NCBI GenBank assembly: GCA_028714855.1
Contig: JAQTLP010000005.1
Coordinates: 62,001 to 126,000 of the forward strand
Source of the DNA: Phycisphaerae bacterium
Lineage (GTDB): Bacteria > Planctomycetota > Phycisphaerae > Sedimentisphaerales > Anaerobacaceae
Direction: 5' to 3'
DNA: 64,000 nucleotides
A program made the translations under genes and the position numbers. Below are positions 45,446 through 56,000 of the stretch, one piece after another. The notes under the pieces were generated by a model that did not search any database, was not told the DNA's origin, and was given only the letters and a program-made list of their open reading frames with translations. Position 1 is the stretch's first letter. The number at the start of each line of letters is the position of its first letter.

Positions 45446-46315
45446 ATGAAAACCCTAATCACGATATTCGGCTGTCTGCTGGCGCTATCCATACCTTCTC
45501 TGGCAGCAGAACAAAATCAAGATGACCATAGCACGCAGCTTAACACTCAGAAAGAACGCCTGCAGGATATAAGCGATATTGCCTCAGGAGAAAGAGAGGC
45601 AATCGAAAACCGTTACCTCGAAAGTCTTGCGCAGTTAAGGCAGGAGGCACTGCAGCGGGCGCGAAGAATCAGACTTCGTGACAGGATGCTTTGGACAGAG
45701 TTCATATCAGAAAGCTATCAAATTCCTTATGCTGATAACTATATCTACAAATCACCTCCCTTATATTACGACCAAAAGGCATTGAAGCTGCACCGCGTTA
45801 TGACAGACAGCTACTTTTTAAATACGGCCGGGGACTTTTTAATGAACACCGAAGCAAGGAAGCTGCTCATCGATATAATCAACCGTGAGATTCCCCGCAA
45901 CAGTAGAAACTTTTTAATCCGAAAAGAGGCACAGAAACTACTCGACATTATGAATTATTTCGTAGCGATGTCTGAACATCTTGAAAATCAAAGAGCGAGA
46001 AAATTAGCCGACCTGCTGGCATGGGAAGAGAGTCTGATGGCTGATGTTCAGAGAACAGTACGTGAAATGGCGTCCCCTGCCAAAGAGACGCCATACGGGA
46101 CGGTAATCGCGGTTGTCGACTATGACAAAGGGGCTTTTTGTATGATTGAAGGCATCGACGAACTCATCAAGGCAGGCGATACGATAAATAATGCCCAGAT
46201 AAAGAACGTAAAGATTGTCAAAATAGACACAAACAAGAGCAAAGTCGAGTTCAAAAGAAAGAGCCAACAATGGGCCCAGACCGTCGGACAATCGCCGGAT
46301 GACGGATGGAAATAG
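45446..46315 (+). CDS. Exported hypothetical protein with helical core
   Basis: 289 residues. Signal peptide MKTLITIFGCLLALSIPSLAAEQ. The middle is helical and charged (residues about 25-200; ERLQDISDIASGEREAIENRYLESLAQLRQEALQRARRI). The C-terminal ~70 residues (YGTVIAVVDYDKGAFCMIEGIDELIKAGDTI, KIVKIDTNKSKVEFKRKSQQWAQTVG) look like a small beta-domain of the PilP/GspC homology-region kind, where a signal such as VKIDxxxVEF recurs. I do not recognise a family for the whole protein. GGAAGGAGG precedes ATG. It is bracketed by two copies of a palindromic repeat. Confidence 0.65.
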   Translation: MKTLITIFGCLLALSIPSLAAEQNQDDHSTQLNTQKERLQDISDIASGEREAIENRYLESLAQLRQEALQRARRIRLRDRMLWTEFISESYQIPYADNYIYKSPPLYYDQKALKLHRVMTDSYFLNTAGDFLMNTEARKLLIDIINREIPRNSRNFLIRKEAQKLLDIMNYFVAMSEHLENQRARKLADLLAWEESLMADVQRTVREMASPAKETPYGTVIAVVDYDKGAFCMIEGIDELIKAGDTINNAQIKNVKIVKIDTNKSKVEFKRKSQQWAQTVGQSPDDGWK

Positions 46316-46334
46316 AAGGTGAGCGCCGGCTGAG

Positions 46335-46371
46335 GTTTAATCCCCCGTCGCAAGTGACGGGGCCAAACTGT
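46335..46371 (+). repeat. Palindromic dispersed repeat, copy 2
   Basis: Differs from copy 1 (45330-45366) by a single C-to-T next to the loop, which turns one stem pair into a mismatch. It begins 19 bp after the stop of the exported hypothetical gene and may act as a 3'-end structure. Confidence 0.85.
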
Positions 46372-46449
46372 CTCCGCAGGAATGACAAACAACAATCCTT
46401 ACACAGACAACCCAGTAAGAAATACCTCCAGCCCTTAAAAAATATATGT

Positions 46450-46477
46450 TTGACAATGTTTTGAAACTTAATAGAAT
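46450..46477 (+). promoter_or_regulatory. Promoter of the uronate transporter operon
   Basis: TTGACA (46450-46455), 16-bp spacer and TAGAAT (46472-46477). The expected leader is about 110 nt, long enough to hold an operator; I see no clear one. Confidence 0.65.
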
Positions 46478-46595
46478 TGTGCGGGTAACAGCTTTCTGAA
46501 GGATGTAAAGGAAATAGCAAGCTCTAATTAAGCCGTTAGGAGCAAAACTAAGGCATAGTGGTTCCCATTGTGCCGCTGAAAAACAGGAGGTTTTT

Positions 46596-47945
46596 ATGTC
46601 GAACGAACAGGTACAAGGGGGAAAAACATCAACCGGTCACTTTCGATGGATTATCTGTGCACTGCTGTTTACAGCGATTGCCCTGAACTACATTGACCGG
46701 CAAATCCTCGGCCTTCTAAAACCGATGCTGGAGAAAAGCCTGAACTGGAGCGAAGAAGATTTCGGCTATATCGTCATCGCTTTTACCATCGCATACGGGA
46801 TAAGCTATACCTGCGGAGGATGGTTTATGGACCGAGTGGGCGTCAAATTGGGTTTTGTCATTGCGGTTGTTCTATGGAGTCTGGCGGAGATGGCCCACGC
46901 TCTGAACTGGTACATCCCGATTGAAGCCAGAATAGGGATATTCGGGATATCTGCGACGGTGTTCGGCTTTTGCGTTGCGCGTGCCGTGCTTGGTATAGCA
47001 GAAGGAGGCAGCTACCCAGCCCTTAATAAAACCATCAGCGAATGGTTCCCCAAGAAAGAACGTGCGTTTGCATTCGGTATTGCCAACTCCGGCACCGCCA
47101 TCGGCGCCATAGCAGCACCATTACTGATATTGTGGCTTGCCACTGATTTCAGCTGGCCGATAGCTTTCATAGTAACAGGCGCCATGGGCTTGTTTTGGGC
47201 TGTTTTCTGGCTGCCGCTTTACGCGAACCCGCATAAGCATAAACGAATTTCAGCGGCGGAGCTTGCTCACATTGACGCCGACCCGCCGGACCCGCCGGGC
47301 ATAAAAGTCCCGTGGCGGACGCTGCTGAAATATCGCCAGACGTGGATGTATATCGTGGGGACAGGTATCAGCGGCACAGTGTGGTGGTTCTGGCTGTACT
47401 GGGGTCCTGACTTTCTGCACAAGCAATACGGTCTGGATGTTAAAAGTCTGGGCTGGCCGATGGTGGTTGTTTACCTGATAACAGGCATAGGCAGTATCAC
47501 AGGCGGGTACCTATCCGGGTGGTTTATGAAACTGGGATGGTCAATAAACGCTTCCCGCAAGATGGCGATGCTGGCCTGCGCCCTGTGTGTAGTGCCGGTC
47601 TTTTTGGCATCAATCATCGCTAACGCGTGGGTAGGAGCGATACTGATGGGTCTTGCGATGGCGGCGCACCAGGGATTTGCGGCGAATCTTTTTACAATGG
47701 TTTCGGACACAGCGCCTCGCCGAGTAGTGGGCTCAATCGTAGGCCTGGGCGGCACGGCGGCCTGTATCGGCACATTCTTTACCGGGATATACGTACCTAA
47801 AATTCTCGAAGCGACCGGCAAATACCAGTTAGTGCTGATTATCGCGTCCTGCGCTTATGTGGTAACCCTACTGATAATTCACTTGATTAACCCGAAGCTG
47901 AAACCGATGGAGTTCGACGTTTCGCAGGCAGCGAAGACCAAATGA
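46596..47945 (+). CDS. MFS transporter, hexuronate/ACS family (ExuT/GudP-like)
   Basis: 449 residues, 12 membrane segments. The opening ALNYIDRQILGLLKPMLEKSLNWSEEDFGYIVIAF and ARAVLGIAEGGSYPALNKTISEWFPKKERAFAFGIANSGTAIGAI are typical of the anion:cation symporter family that takes up galacturonate, glucuronate and related sugar acids. Neighbouring alpha-glucuronidases make glucuronate or 4-O-methylglucuronate the best guess. AGGAGG lies before ATG 46596. It overlaps dctP by four bases (ATGA), so this permease is produced together with a TRAP system of probably similar substrate. Confidence 0.9.
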   Translation: MSNEQVQGGKTSTGHFRWIICALLFTAIALNYIDRQILGLLKPMLEKSLNWSEEDFGYIVIAFTIAYGISYTCGGWFMDRVGVKLGFVIAVVLWSLAEMAHALNWYIPIEARIGIFGISATVFGFCVARAVLGIAEGGSYPALNKTISEWFPKKERAFAFGIANSGTAIGAIAAPLLILWLATDFSWPIAFIVTGAMGLFWAVFWLPLYANPHKHKRISAAELAHIDADPPDPPGIKVPWRTLLKYRQTWMYIVGTGISGTVWWFWLYWGPDFLHKQYGLDVKSLGWPMVVVYLITGIGSITGGYLSGWFMKLGWSINASRKMAMLACALCVVPVFLASIIANAWVGAILMGLAMAAHQGFAANLFTMVSDTAPRRVVGSIVGLGGTAACIGTFFTGIYVPKILEATGKYQLVLIIASCAYVVTLLIIHLINPKLKPMEFDVSQAAKTK

Positions 47946-48931
47946 GGAACAAAACCGTACTGTTTTTGTTCTTTATATGCACGGTATTGATGATTCCCAC
48001 CGGCTGCGGGAAAAAAGGCGCAGCCGGTGCTGAGGTGGTATTGAAGTTAGGCCACGGCCTGGACACAGCCCATCCCGCACATAAGGCGATGGTGTATATG
48101 GCCGAGAGGGTCGCGGAAAAATCCGGCGGTCGAATGAAGATTGAGATTTTTCCGAACGAACAGTTAGGCAATGAAAAGGAATTATTAGAATCGCTGCAAC
48201 TCGGCTACCTTGCGGTGACCAAGACCTCTTCGGCACCACTGGAAGGGTTCGTGCCGGAAATGAGGATTTTCGGCATTCCATACCTCTTTAGAGACTCCGA
48301 ACATTTCTGGAAAGTATTAGAAGGACCTATAGGGAAGAAGCTGCTTCTTGCGGGACAATCGAAGGGACTTCGCGGCTTATGTTTCTACGACGCCGGGGCG
48401 AGAAGTTTTTACGCCAAAAAAGCAATCAACTCCCCTGCCGACCTGAAAGGATTAAAAATCCGCGTGCAAATCAGCGTTATGCAGATGAAAATGATAGATG
48501 CTATGGGCGGTTCTTCAACGCCGATTCCGTACGGCGAAATTTATACGGCGCTGGACCAGGGCGTCGTTGACGCGGCGGAAAACAACACGCCGTCATTTTA
48601 CGCAAGCCGGCATTACGAGATATGCAAATATTACACAATGGACGAACACGCAAGGCTGCCTGATATACTCATAATCAGCGCGCGGGTGTGGAACAATCTC
48701 AAGGGCGAATTTCAGCAGATACTTCAGGAGGCCGTGGATGAATCTGTTGAATACCAGCGCAAGATTTGGAACGAAGCTGAAGAAAATGACCTCAAAATTG
48801 TAAAGGACGCAGGCGTGAAGGTTATATATCCGGACAAGAAGCCCTTCCGGGAATCAGTTAAAAGTGTATGGGACGAATTTGACGGCACCGAAATCGGCGA
48901 CTTAATCAATCGGATACAAGAGGTAAAGTAA
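47942..48931 (+). CDS. dctP: TRAP transporter solute-binding lipoprotein (DctP family)
   Basis: Captures a sugar acid outside the membrane and hands it to DctQM. 329 residues. Signal sequence with lipobox PTGC (Cys near residue 20), so it is a membrane-tethered lipoprotein rather than a free periplasmic protein. DctP blocks: HPAHKAMVYMAERVAEKSGGRMKIEIFPNEQLG, GLKIRVQISVMQMKMIDAMGGSSTPIPYGEIYTALDQGVVDAAENN. The Arg in LKIRV is the carboxylate-binding residue of the family. The DAAENN string is common in the uronate-binding clade. Start overlaps the MFS stop. Confidence 0.93.
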   Translation: MRNKTVLFLFFICTVLMIPTGCGKKGAAGAEVVLKLGHGLDTAHPAHKAMVYMAERVAEKSGGRMKIEIFPNEQLGNEKELLESLQLGYLAVTKTSSAPLEGFVPEMRIFGIPYLFRDSEHFWKVLEGPIGKKLLLAGQSKGLRGLCFYDAGARSFYAKKAINSPADLKGLKIRVQISVMQMKMIDAMGGSSTPIPYGEIYTALDQGVVDAAENNTPSFYASRHYEICKYYTMDEHARLPDILIISARVWNNLKGEFQQILQEAVDESVEYQRKIWNEAEENDLKIVKDAGVKVIYPDKKPFRESVKSVWDEFDGTEIGDLINRIQEVK

Positions 48932-48933
48932 CG

Positions 48934-49467
48934 GTGTTCAAAACAATAAAAAAGATATTAGACCGAACACTTGAGATACTGGTTATGACGGCTATGGCAG
49001 TACTTACAGTGGACGTGCTATGGCAGGTCTTTACGCGATTTGTCCTCAATAATCCGAGCACGTGGACGGAAGAGCTGGCAACATTTCTGCTCATCTGGGT
49101 CGCAATGCTTGGAGCCGCGGTTGCGCTTGGCATGGGCGCTCATCTCGGCATTGACTACCTTGTAAATAAATTGTCCATAAGGAAAAAACTTTGGACGGAG
49201 GTCTTCGTATTTCTTTGCATAGCACTATTTTCGTTATGCGTGATGGTTACAGGCGGAATCGACCTCGTTATCAGCACTTTGCAATTAGGACAGGTATCGC
49301 CGGCGCTCGGGATTAAAACCGGATACGTGTATCTGGCGATACCAATCAGCGGTTTTTTTCTCGTGTTTTATTCCGTTATCGGGCTGGTCGAAAGGCTGGT
49401 CGGATTATTCAAACCTGTTTCACAGCAAAACATTGCGCCGCCGAGCGAACGGGTCGGTATAGACTGA
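48934..49467 (+). CDS. dctQ: TRAP transporter small permease (DctQ family)
   Basis: 177 residues with four membrane helices (LVMTAMAVLTVDVLWQVFTRFVL, LATFLLIWVAMLGAAVALGMGAHLGI, VFVFLCIALFSLCVMVTGGIDLV, YLAIPISGFFLVFYSVIGLV). The W-TEEL motif and the GMGAHLGIDYL string identify DctQ. GTG start 2 bp after dctP, with GAGGT upstream. It forms the fixed membrane partner of DctM. Confidence 0.92.
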   Translation: MFKTIKKILDRTLEILVMTAMAVLTVDVLWQVFTRFVLNNPSTWTEELATFLLIWVAMLGAAVALGMGAHLGIDYLVNKLSIRKKLWTEVFVFLCIALFSLCVMVTGGIDLVISTLQLGQVSPALGIKTGYVYLAIPISGFFLVFYSVIGLVERLVGLFKPVSQQNIAPPSERVGID

Positions 49468-49500
49468 CGCCAAATTGAGAATGTGTAAAAGGGTATTATA

Positions 49501-50802
49501 GTGAGTTTGCCCATATTAGTTCTGGCCGTGAGTTTCTTCATACTGGTCGCTTTAAATGTGCCGGTGGCATTCTGTATGGGCATCTCAACGGTCCTCGCAC
49601 TTTTGGCTATGGGCGATTTGCCGGCGTTTGTGGCTACGGCACACAAGATAGCCACTGGCATCGACAGTTTCACTCTGCTGGCGATACCATTTTTCATTTT
49701 GTCGGGTCTATTGATTGGACAAGGAGGTATTGCCCGGCGATTAATCGACTTTGCGAATGTTCTGGTGGGCCGATTCCGCGGCGGACTGGCTTTCGTAAAC
49801 GTTCTGACCTGTATGCTATTCGGCGCGATATCCGGTTCGGCGGCGGCAGCGGTGTCGGCCATCGGAGGCTTTATGATTCCGCTGATGAATAAAATGGGCT
49901 ATAACCGGGAATTCAACGCATCGGTTACTATAACCGCAGCAACAACGGGGCTGCTAATACCACCAAGCAACGTTATGATTGTCTATTCGCTGGCTACCGG
50001 CGGTATTGTTTCGATTGCGGCCCTATTCGTAGCAGGATATCTGCCCGGTATTCTGGTAGGGGTCGGACTGATGGTTGTCGCCGGATGGATATCCGTTAAA
50101 CATAACTACGGCAAAGGAGAAACCTTCGCCTTCAAGGAGGCCGTGTTACGTCTCCTGCAGGCAATTCCGCCAATGATGCTCGTGGTCATCGTAGTCGGCG
50201 GCATCCTTATGGGGTGGTTTACACCGACAGAAGCCTCGGCGGTCGGCGTTCTTTATACATTAATTCTGGCTGTGGCGGTGTATAAAGAGGTGAAGGTCAA
50301 AGACCTGCCGAAGATTCTTCTTCAGTGCGGCGTTATTACATCGGTAGTTTTTCTGCTCATAGGGACAAGTATGGCGATGTCGTGGGTGCTGGCATCAGAA
50401 AATATTCCCCAGAATATAAGCGCCAGCCTGATGAGTCTTACGAGCAATAAAGTTGTCGTTTTACTGATAATCAGCACTATCCTGCTGGTGGTGGGATGCT
50501 TTATGGATATGACGCCGGCCATACTGATATTCACACCTATCTTTTTACCTGTTGTTCAGAAATTCGGGATGCACCCGCTGCACTTCGGTATCATAATGAT
50601 TATGAATTTAAGTATAGGTCTGTGCACGCCGCCGGTCGGGACATGTCTTTTCCTCGGCTGCGGTATAGCGGAAACCACGGTAACCAAAGTGATACGCCAC
50701 ATTCTGCCATTTTTTGCCTCGATGGTAATTACGCTGCTGATTACTGTTTACGTACCTGAAATATCCCTGTGGCTGCCCGAAAAACTCGGGCTTATTAAGT
50801 AG
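49501..50802 (+). CDS. dctM: TRAP transporter large permease (DctM family)
   Basis: 433 residues, about 11-12 membrane segments; the Na+-coupled elevator subunit. Family blocks: SFTLLAIPFFILSGLLIGQGGIARRLIDFA, FGAISGSAAAAVSAIGG, PPSNVMIVYSLATGG, GWFTPTEASAVGVLYT and LHFGIIMIMNLSIGLCTPPVGTCLF. GTG start at 49501 with AAAGGG upstream; the ORF sits 33 bp after dctQ. The pair of hairpin motifs (SGSAAA and TPPVG) that bind substrate and sodium are intact. Confidence 0.95.
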   Translation: MSLPILVLAVSFFILVALNVPVAFCMGISTVLALLAMGDLPAFVATAHKIATGIDSFTLLAIPFFILSGLLIGQGGIARRLIDFANVLVGRFRGGLAFVNVLTCMLFGAISGSAAAAVSAIGGFMIPLMNKMGYNREFNASVTITAATTGLLIPPSNVMIVYSLATGGIVSIAALFVAGYLPGILVGVGLMVVAGWISVKHNYGKGETFAFKEAVLRLLQAIPPMMLVVIVVGGILMGWFTPTEASAVGVLYTLILAVAVYKEVKVKDLPKILLQCGVITSVVFLLIGTSMAMSWVLASENIPQNISASLMSLTSNKVVVLLIISTILLVVGCFMDMTPAILIFTPIFLPVVQKFGMHPLHFGIIMIMNLSIGLCTPPVGTCLFLGCGIAETTVTKVIRHILPFFASMVITLLITVYVPEISLWLPEKLGLIK

Positions 50803-50846
50803 ATAAGCTGCATCCATCCACCAAAAGGAGGCGGGCCGGCTACAAC

Positions 50847-50875
50847 TTGACAAGCGTATAACGGCGCTGTAAAAT
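50847..50875 (+). promoter_or_regulatory. Internal promoter of the GH67-GH115 pair
   Basis: TTGACA (50847-50852), 17-bp spacer, TAAAAT (50870-50875), 29 bp before GH67. It allows the hydrolases to be made apart from the transporter genes. Confidence 0.7.
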
Positions 50876-50903
50876 CGCGGTTTTTAACAGGATAGGAACG
50901 GAT

Positions 50904-53048
50904 ATGAAACGCTTATTGAAGAAGATATTGTTTGTGTTATGTATTGTGGTTTCAGTTTGTCCGGTAACCAATGCTGACGACGGCTACGGGCTTTGGCTGT
51001 CCTGTAAAAAGCTGGATGATGCAAAGACGCTGAAAGAATACCAAAAGGTTTTTTCCTGTATTGTAGTCGAGGGCCAGTCTGAAACACTCGGCATCGTCCG
51101 AGAGGAAATTAAAAAGGGGCTGGATGGACTTTTAGGAGCCGATTTGCCTATACAAAGCACACTCACAAAAGGCGCTCTTGTCATCGGCACGCCGAGGCAA
51201 TCTCAAATCATACAGAAACTGGATTTATCCAAAAAACTGGCGGACATAGGCCGTGAAGGATTCCTGATTAAATCGGTCAAGATTGACGGCAATCCGACGG
51301 TAGTCATCGCCGCAAACGAGGACATAGGCCTTTTATACGGAACTTTTGATTTATTGCGGCTTATGCAAATGGGACAATCCTTAAAGAAAGTAAATATCAG
51401 CTCGAAGCCGCGAATTCAATACCGCCTTTTGGACCATTGGGACAGGCTCGATGGTTCCATATCGGACAATCGCGGCTACGCCGGTAAATCATTATGGAAA
51501 TGGGATGAGCTGCCTGAGACAGTAGACCCGCGATATAAAGATTATGCGCGGGCAAACGCCTCGATTGGCATCAATGGTGTGGTTCCCAACAGTGTCAATG
51601 CCGACCCGGCCATCCTTAAGGCTGAATACCTCAAAAAAGTTGCCAAGCTGGCGGAAGTTTTTCGCCCTTACGGCATCAGGGTATTTCTATCGGTCAATTT
51701 TTCATCTCCAATATCGGCCAAGTTCGACCACGAGAGCAACCGAAGAGGCGGCATAGGTAATCTTAAAACCTCCGACCCGTGCGACCCGAAAGTCAAACAA
51801 TGGTGGAAGGATAAAGCAAAGGAGATATATCAGCTCATTCCTGACTTCGGCGGATTTCTGGTAAAGGCCAGCTCCGAGGGCATGCCCGGCCCGCAGCAGG
51901 AATATAACAGGACCCACGCAGATGGGACGAATATGCTGGCTGAAGCCCTGGCTCCTTATGGCGGCGTAGTGATGTGGCGGTCATTTGTCTATAACGCAGA
52001 CGTTGACCCTGACCGTTCGAAACGGGCGTATCTGGAATTTGTTCCTTTCGACGGAAAGTTTAGCCCGAATGTTTTCATTCAAACCAAAAATGGGCCGATT
52101 GACTTTCAGCCCCGCGAACCTGTCAATTCACTGTTCGGGGCAATGCCGAAGACACCTTTGATGCTGGAGCTGCAAATTATGCAGGAGTATCTGGGACATT
52201 CGACGCATCTGGTTTATTTGGCGCCGATGTGGAAAGAATACCTCGAGTTCGATACTTACGCGAAAGGCAAAGGCTCGACCCTTGCTTCGATTATAGACGG
52301 GAGTTCGCATAATTACAAGATGACCGGCATCGCAGGCGTAACGAATACCGGCGACGACCGAAACTGGTGCGGACACATCTTCGGGCAGGCCAACTGGTAT
52401 GCATTCGGGCGCCTGGGGTGGGACCCCGGCTTATCCAGCGAGACGATAGCTGAAGAATGGATTCGCATGACGCTGAGCCGGAATGACAAAGCTGTCAAGG
52501 AAATCGAATCAATGATGATGGGGTCGCGGGAGGCGTGCGTTAACTATATGACGCCGCTCGGCCTGCACCACATTATGCAGGAAGGTTTTCATTACGGCCC
52601 GCAGCCGTCACTTGATAAGAGCGGCAGGATAGACTGGACGAGCGTTTATTACCATCGTGCGGATGCCAACGGCCTTGGTTTCGACAGAAGCTCGACCGGC
52701 AGTAATGCAACATCACAGTATTTTCCGCCAAACGCCAAGATGTTCGACAGTTTGAAAAAATGCCCCGAAAAGTATCTGCTCTGGTTCCACCATGTCCCAT
52801 GGGGCTACAAGATGAAATCCGGCAGGACTTTGTGGGACGAGTTGTGTTACAGATATTATACAGGCGTCGATTATGTAAAAGAGATGGAACACACGTGGGC
52901 GATGCTGGAAAAGGACGTCGACCCTGAGATATATCTGCAGGTTAAGAGGAAATTATCCACACAGGAAGAGGACGCCGCCATCTGGCGGGATACGTGCACC
53001 AGCTATTTTCAGAAATTCAGCAACAGGCCTGTGCCTGCCTATAAATGA
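50904..53048 (+). CDS. GH67 alpha-glucuronidase (secreted)
   Basis: Removes (4-O-methyl)glucuronic acid from the non-reducing end of aldouronic acids released from glucuronoxylan. 714 residues with a signal peptide (MKRLLKKILFVLCIVVSVCPVTNA). Catalytic residues line up with the Cellvibrio enzyme by spacing: acid Glu325 in KASSEGMPGP, and the pair Asp400 in NGPIDFQP and Glu428 in IMQEYLG. Other family blocks: LLDHWDRLDGSISDNRGYAGKSLW and WYAFGRLGWDP. Export is notable since GH67 enzymes are often cytoplasmic; here the acid would be freed outside and taken up by the adjacent transporters. A promoter lies just before it. Confidence 0.95.
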   Translation: MKRLLKKILFVLCIVVSVCPVTNADDGYGLWLSCKKLDDAKTLKEYQKVFSCIVVEGQSETLGIVREEIKKGLDGLLGADLPIQSTLTKGALVIGTPRQSQIIQKLDLSKKLADIGREGFLIKSVKIDGNPTVVIAANEDIGLLYGTFDLLRLMQMGQSLKKVNISSKPRIQYRLLDHWDRLDGSISDNRGYAGKSLWKWDELPETVDPRYKDYARANASIGINGVVPNSVNADPAILKAEYLKKVAKLAEVFRPYGIRVFLSVNFSSPISAKFDHESNRRGGIGNLKTSDPCDPKVKQWWKDKAKEIYQLIPDFGGFLVKASSEGMPGPQQEYNRTHADGTNMLAEALAPYGGVVMWRSFVYNADVDPDRSKRAYLEFVPFDGKFSPNVFIQTKNGPIDFQPREPVNSLFGAMPKTPLMLELQIMQEYLGHSTHLVYLAPMWKEYLEFDTYAKGKGSTLASIIDGSSHNYKMTGIAGVTNTGDDRNWCGHIFGQANWYAFGRLGWDPGLSSETIAEEWIRMTLSRNDKAVKEIESMMMGSREACVNYMTPLGLHHIMQEGFHYGPQPSLDKSGRIDWTSVYYHRADANGLGFDRSSTGSNATSQYFPPNAKMFDSLKKCPEKYLLWFHHVPWGYKMKSGRTLWDELCYRYYTGVDYVKEMEHTWAMLEKDVDPEIYLQVKRKLSTQEEDAAIWRDTCTSYFQKFSNRPVPAYK

Positions 53049-53082
53049 TATTATTAACCATCATTAAGTAAGGAGTTTCGTC

Positions 53083-56000
53083 ATGCGAGCAACGAATTGG
53101 ACAAAAATTATCGTGGTAACCGCACTTTGCCTGTTCCTTTTAAATCTTTCCTCGTGCGTAGCCCCCGGAGCAAAACCCGGAGTAAAACCCGAGGTCTCAA
53201 TCACTTGCCCGCATCGCTATGTGGATACTGTCGCAAGCGAAGGCAGTTTCCAGCTTGCGAAGAAAAATGAACTTGCGGCCATATATGTCGATTCGGAAGA
53301 CTGGGCAGGCGTTGTTCGCGCGGCGGGCGACCTGCGGGCGGACATCAATCGCGTTACCGGCCGAACCCCGAAGATTACAAACAAGGAAACCACGCTCGGT
53401 AAAAACACCGTAATTATAGGCACACTTGGAAAAAGCAAACTCATCGACCAATTAGTCAAAGAGGTCAAGATAGATGCGTCGAAAATCGACGGCAAGTGGG
53501 AATCATTTATCATCGCGGTCGTGCCAAAACCGCTACCCGGCGTCGAGAACGCTCTTGTTATAGCAGGCAGCGACAAAAGAGGAACTATTTACGGCATATA
53601 TGACCTGTCTGAAAAAATCGGAGTGTCACCGTGGTATTGGTGGGCGGACGTTCCGGCCGAACATAAAGATGCTCTCTTCATCAAGGCAGGTCAATATATA
53701 GAGGGCCCCCCTGCCGTTAAGTATCGCGGAATCTTTATCAATGACGAAGGCTGGGCGCTCGGCCCGTGGGCCAACGAAAAATTCGGCGGCTTCAACAATA
53801 AAATGTACGTTCACATGTTTGAGCTTCTGCTCCGATTGAAAGCCAATCATCTCTGGCCGGGGATGTGGGGCAAATACTTCGGCGAGGATCCAATGAGCCC
53901 GAAACTGGCAGATGAGTACGGCATCGTAATGGGCTCAGCTCACTGCGAACCTTTGCTTTTCAACAATGACCCCGGAGCCAGGAAGTGGGTTTCAGATACG
54001 ATGGGCAAATGGAATTACGGCACCAACAAGGCAAATATATGCAAAGTTCTGGATGAAACCGTCGCAGCAAGGGGACAATACGAGAACCTATATACCGTCG
54101 GATTGCGAGGAGTCCACGACACGAAGATGGAAGGCAATATAGATATAAAGGCGCAAGTCGCTCTGTTAGAACAGGTATTCGAAGACCAGCGGGCGATTCT
54201 TAGCAAATACATAAAGAAAGATATCACGGACATCCCACAGGTTTTTGTCCCTTATAAAGAAGTTCAGGATTATTTAGACAGCGGCCTGAAGGTCCCCGAT
54301 GATGTAACCATTATGTGGAGCGATGACAACTGGGGCAATATCCGCAGGCTGCCCAACCCCAAAGATAAGCCACGAGCCGGCGGCGCCGGTGTTTATTATC
54401 ATTACGATTTCCACGGCGGCCCCCGCTCATACGAATGGCTCAACACCAGTCCTATACCAAGAGTCTGGGAGCAGATGCACCTGGCTTATCAACACGGTGC
54501 TGACAGAATCTGGATTGTGAACGTCGGCGACCTAAAGCCGATGGAATTTCCAATTTCGTTCTTCCTTGATTACGCATGGAATCCTGATAAATGGCCTGCA
54601 GAGAGATTACCTGAATATACCAAACTCTGGGCAGAGCAGCAATTCGGCCCCGAGTATGCGGTGGACATTGCCGATATCCTCGACAAATACACAAAATACA
54701 ACGGCCGACGCAAACCAGAGAGTTTGGCTCCAGACACCTATAGTCTGGTGAACTACCGCGAGGCGGAAACGGTTGTCGCCGAGTACAACGAAATAGCCGA
54801 TAAGGCCGAGAAGATTTACAAAAGTATTCCAGCTAAATACAAAGATGCCTATTATCAACTCGTGCAGTACCCGGTGGCAGCTTGTGCTAATTTAAACGAG
54901 TTATATTTGGCCCTCGGCAAAAATCGCCTCTATGAGAAACAAGGACGCGCCGCCACCAACGATATGACTGATAAAGTTAAAGAGTTGTTTAAGAAAGATG
55001 CCGATCTTTCCAATTATTATCATAAGGAAATGGCAAATGGAAAATGGAACCATATAATGGCCACTACGCACATCGGCTACACATCATGGAATCCGCCGCC
55101 GAAAAATATTATGCCCGAAGTCAATAATATTACGCTTCCTAAGGCCGCGGATATGGGCGTTGCTATTGAAGGCTCAGACAGCTGGTGGCCGATGGACAAC
55201 AGCAAAGCTATCCTGCCCGAGTTCGATCTGTTTAATCAGCAGAAATACTACGTAGAGGTATTCAATCGGGGACAAACGCCTTTCGACTATAAAATCGAAT
55301 CAGCAGAACCGTGGCTGATTGTTACGCCTAATCAGGGAAAGGTTGATAAAGAGCAGCGAGTTTGTGTAAGCGTGGACTGGCAAAAGGCGCCAGCCGGGAA
55401 GAATAGTGCCGCGATTACCATAACGGGGCCTGACAATAAACAGGTCGTTGTCAATGCTCCTATCAACAATCCTGCTTCTCCGAAGCCGGAAGAGGTCAAG
55501 GGTTTTGTCGAGAGCAACGGTTATGTCTCCATCGAAGCTGAGCATTATGCCCGCGCGGTGGAAGCACCGCCCGTTAAGTGGCTGCGTATTCCCGATTTGA
55601 GCCGGACACTTTCCGGAATAACTCCTGTGCCGGTAACATCTGAAAGTCAGAAACCCGAAGGAGACAGCCCCCGCCTTGAGTATCCTATGTATCTCTTTAA
55701 CAGCGGCAAGGTGGAAGTGAAGGTGTACGTATGTCCTACCCAAAACTTCCTTAATACTGGCGGACTGCGGTATGCTGTTTCGTTCGATGATGAGACGCCT
55801 CAAATTGTCAATATCCACGTGAATGATCTTGCAGTTCCTGACTGGAAGTATCCTCCAGGCTGGAACCAGGCGGTAATGGAGAATATTAAAATAACAACCT
55901 CCGAACATAATATCGGAAAGCCCGGCGAGCATGTTCTGAAATTCTGGATGGTTGACCCCGGCATCGTGCTACAGAAAATTGTTGTCGATACCGGCGGCGT

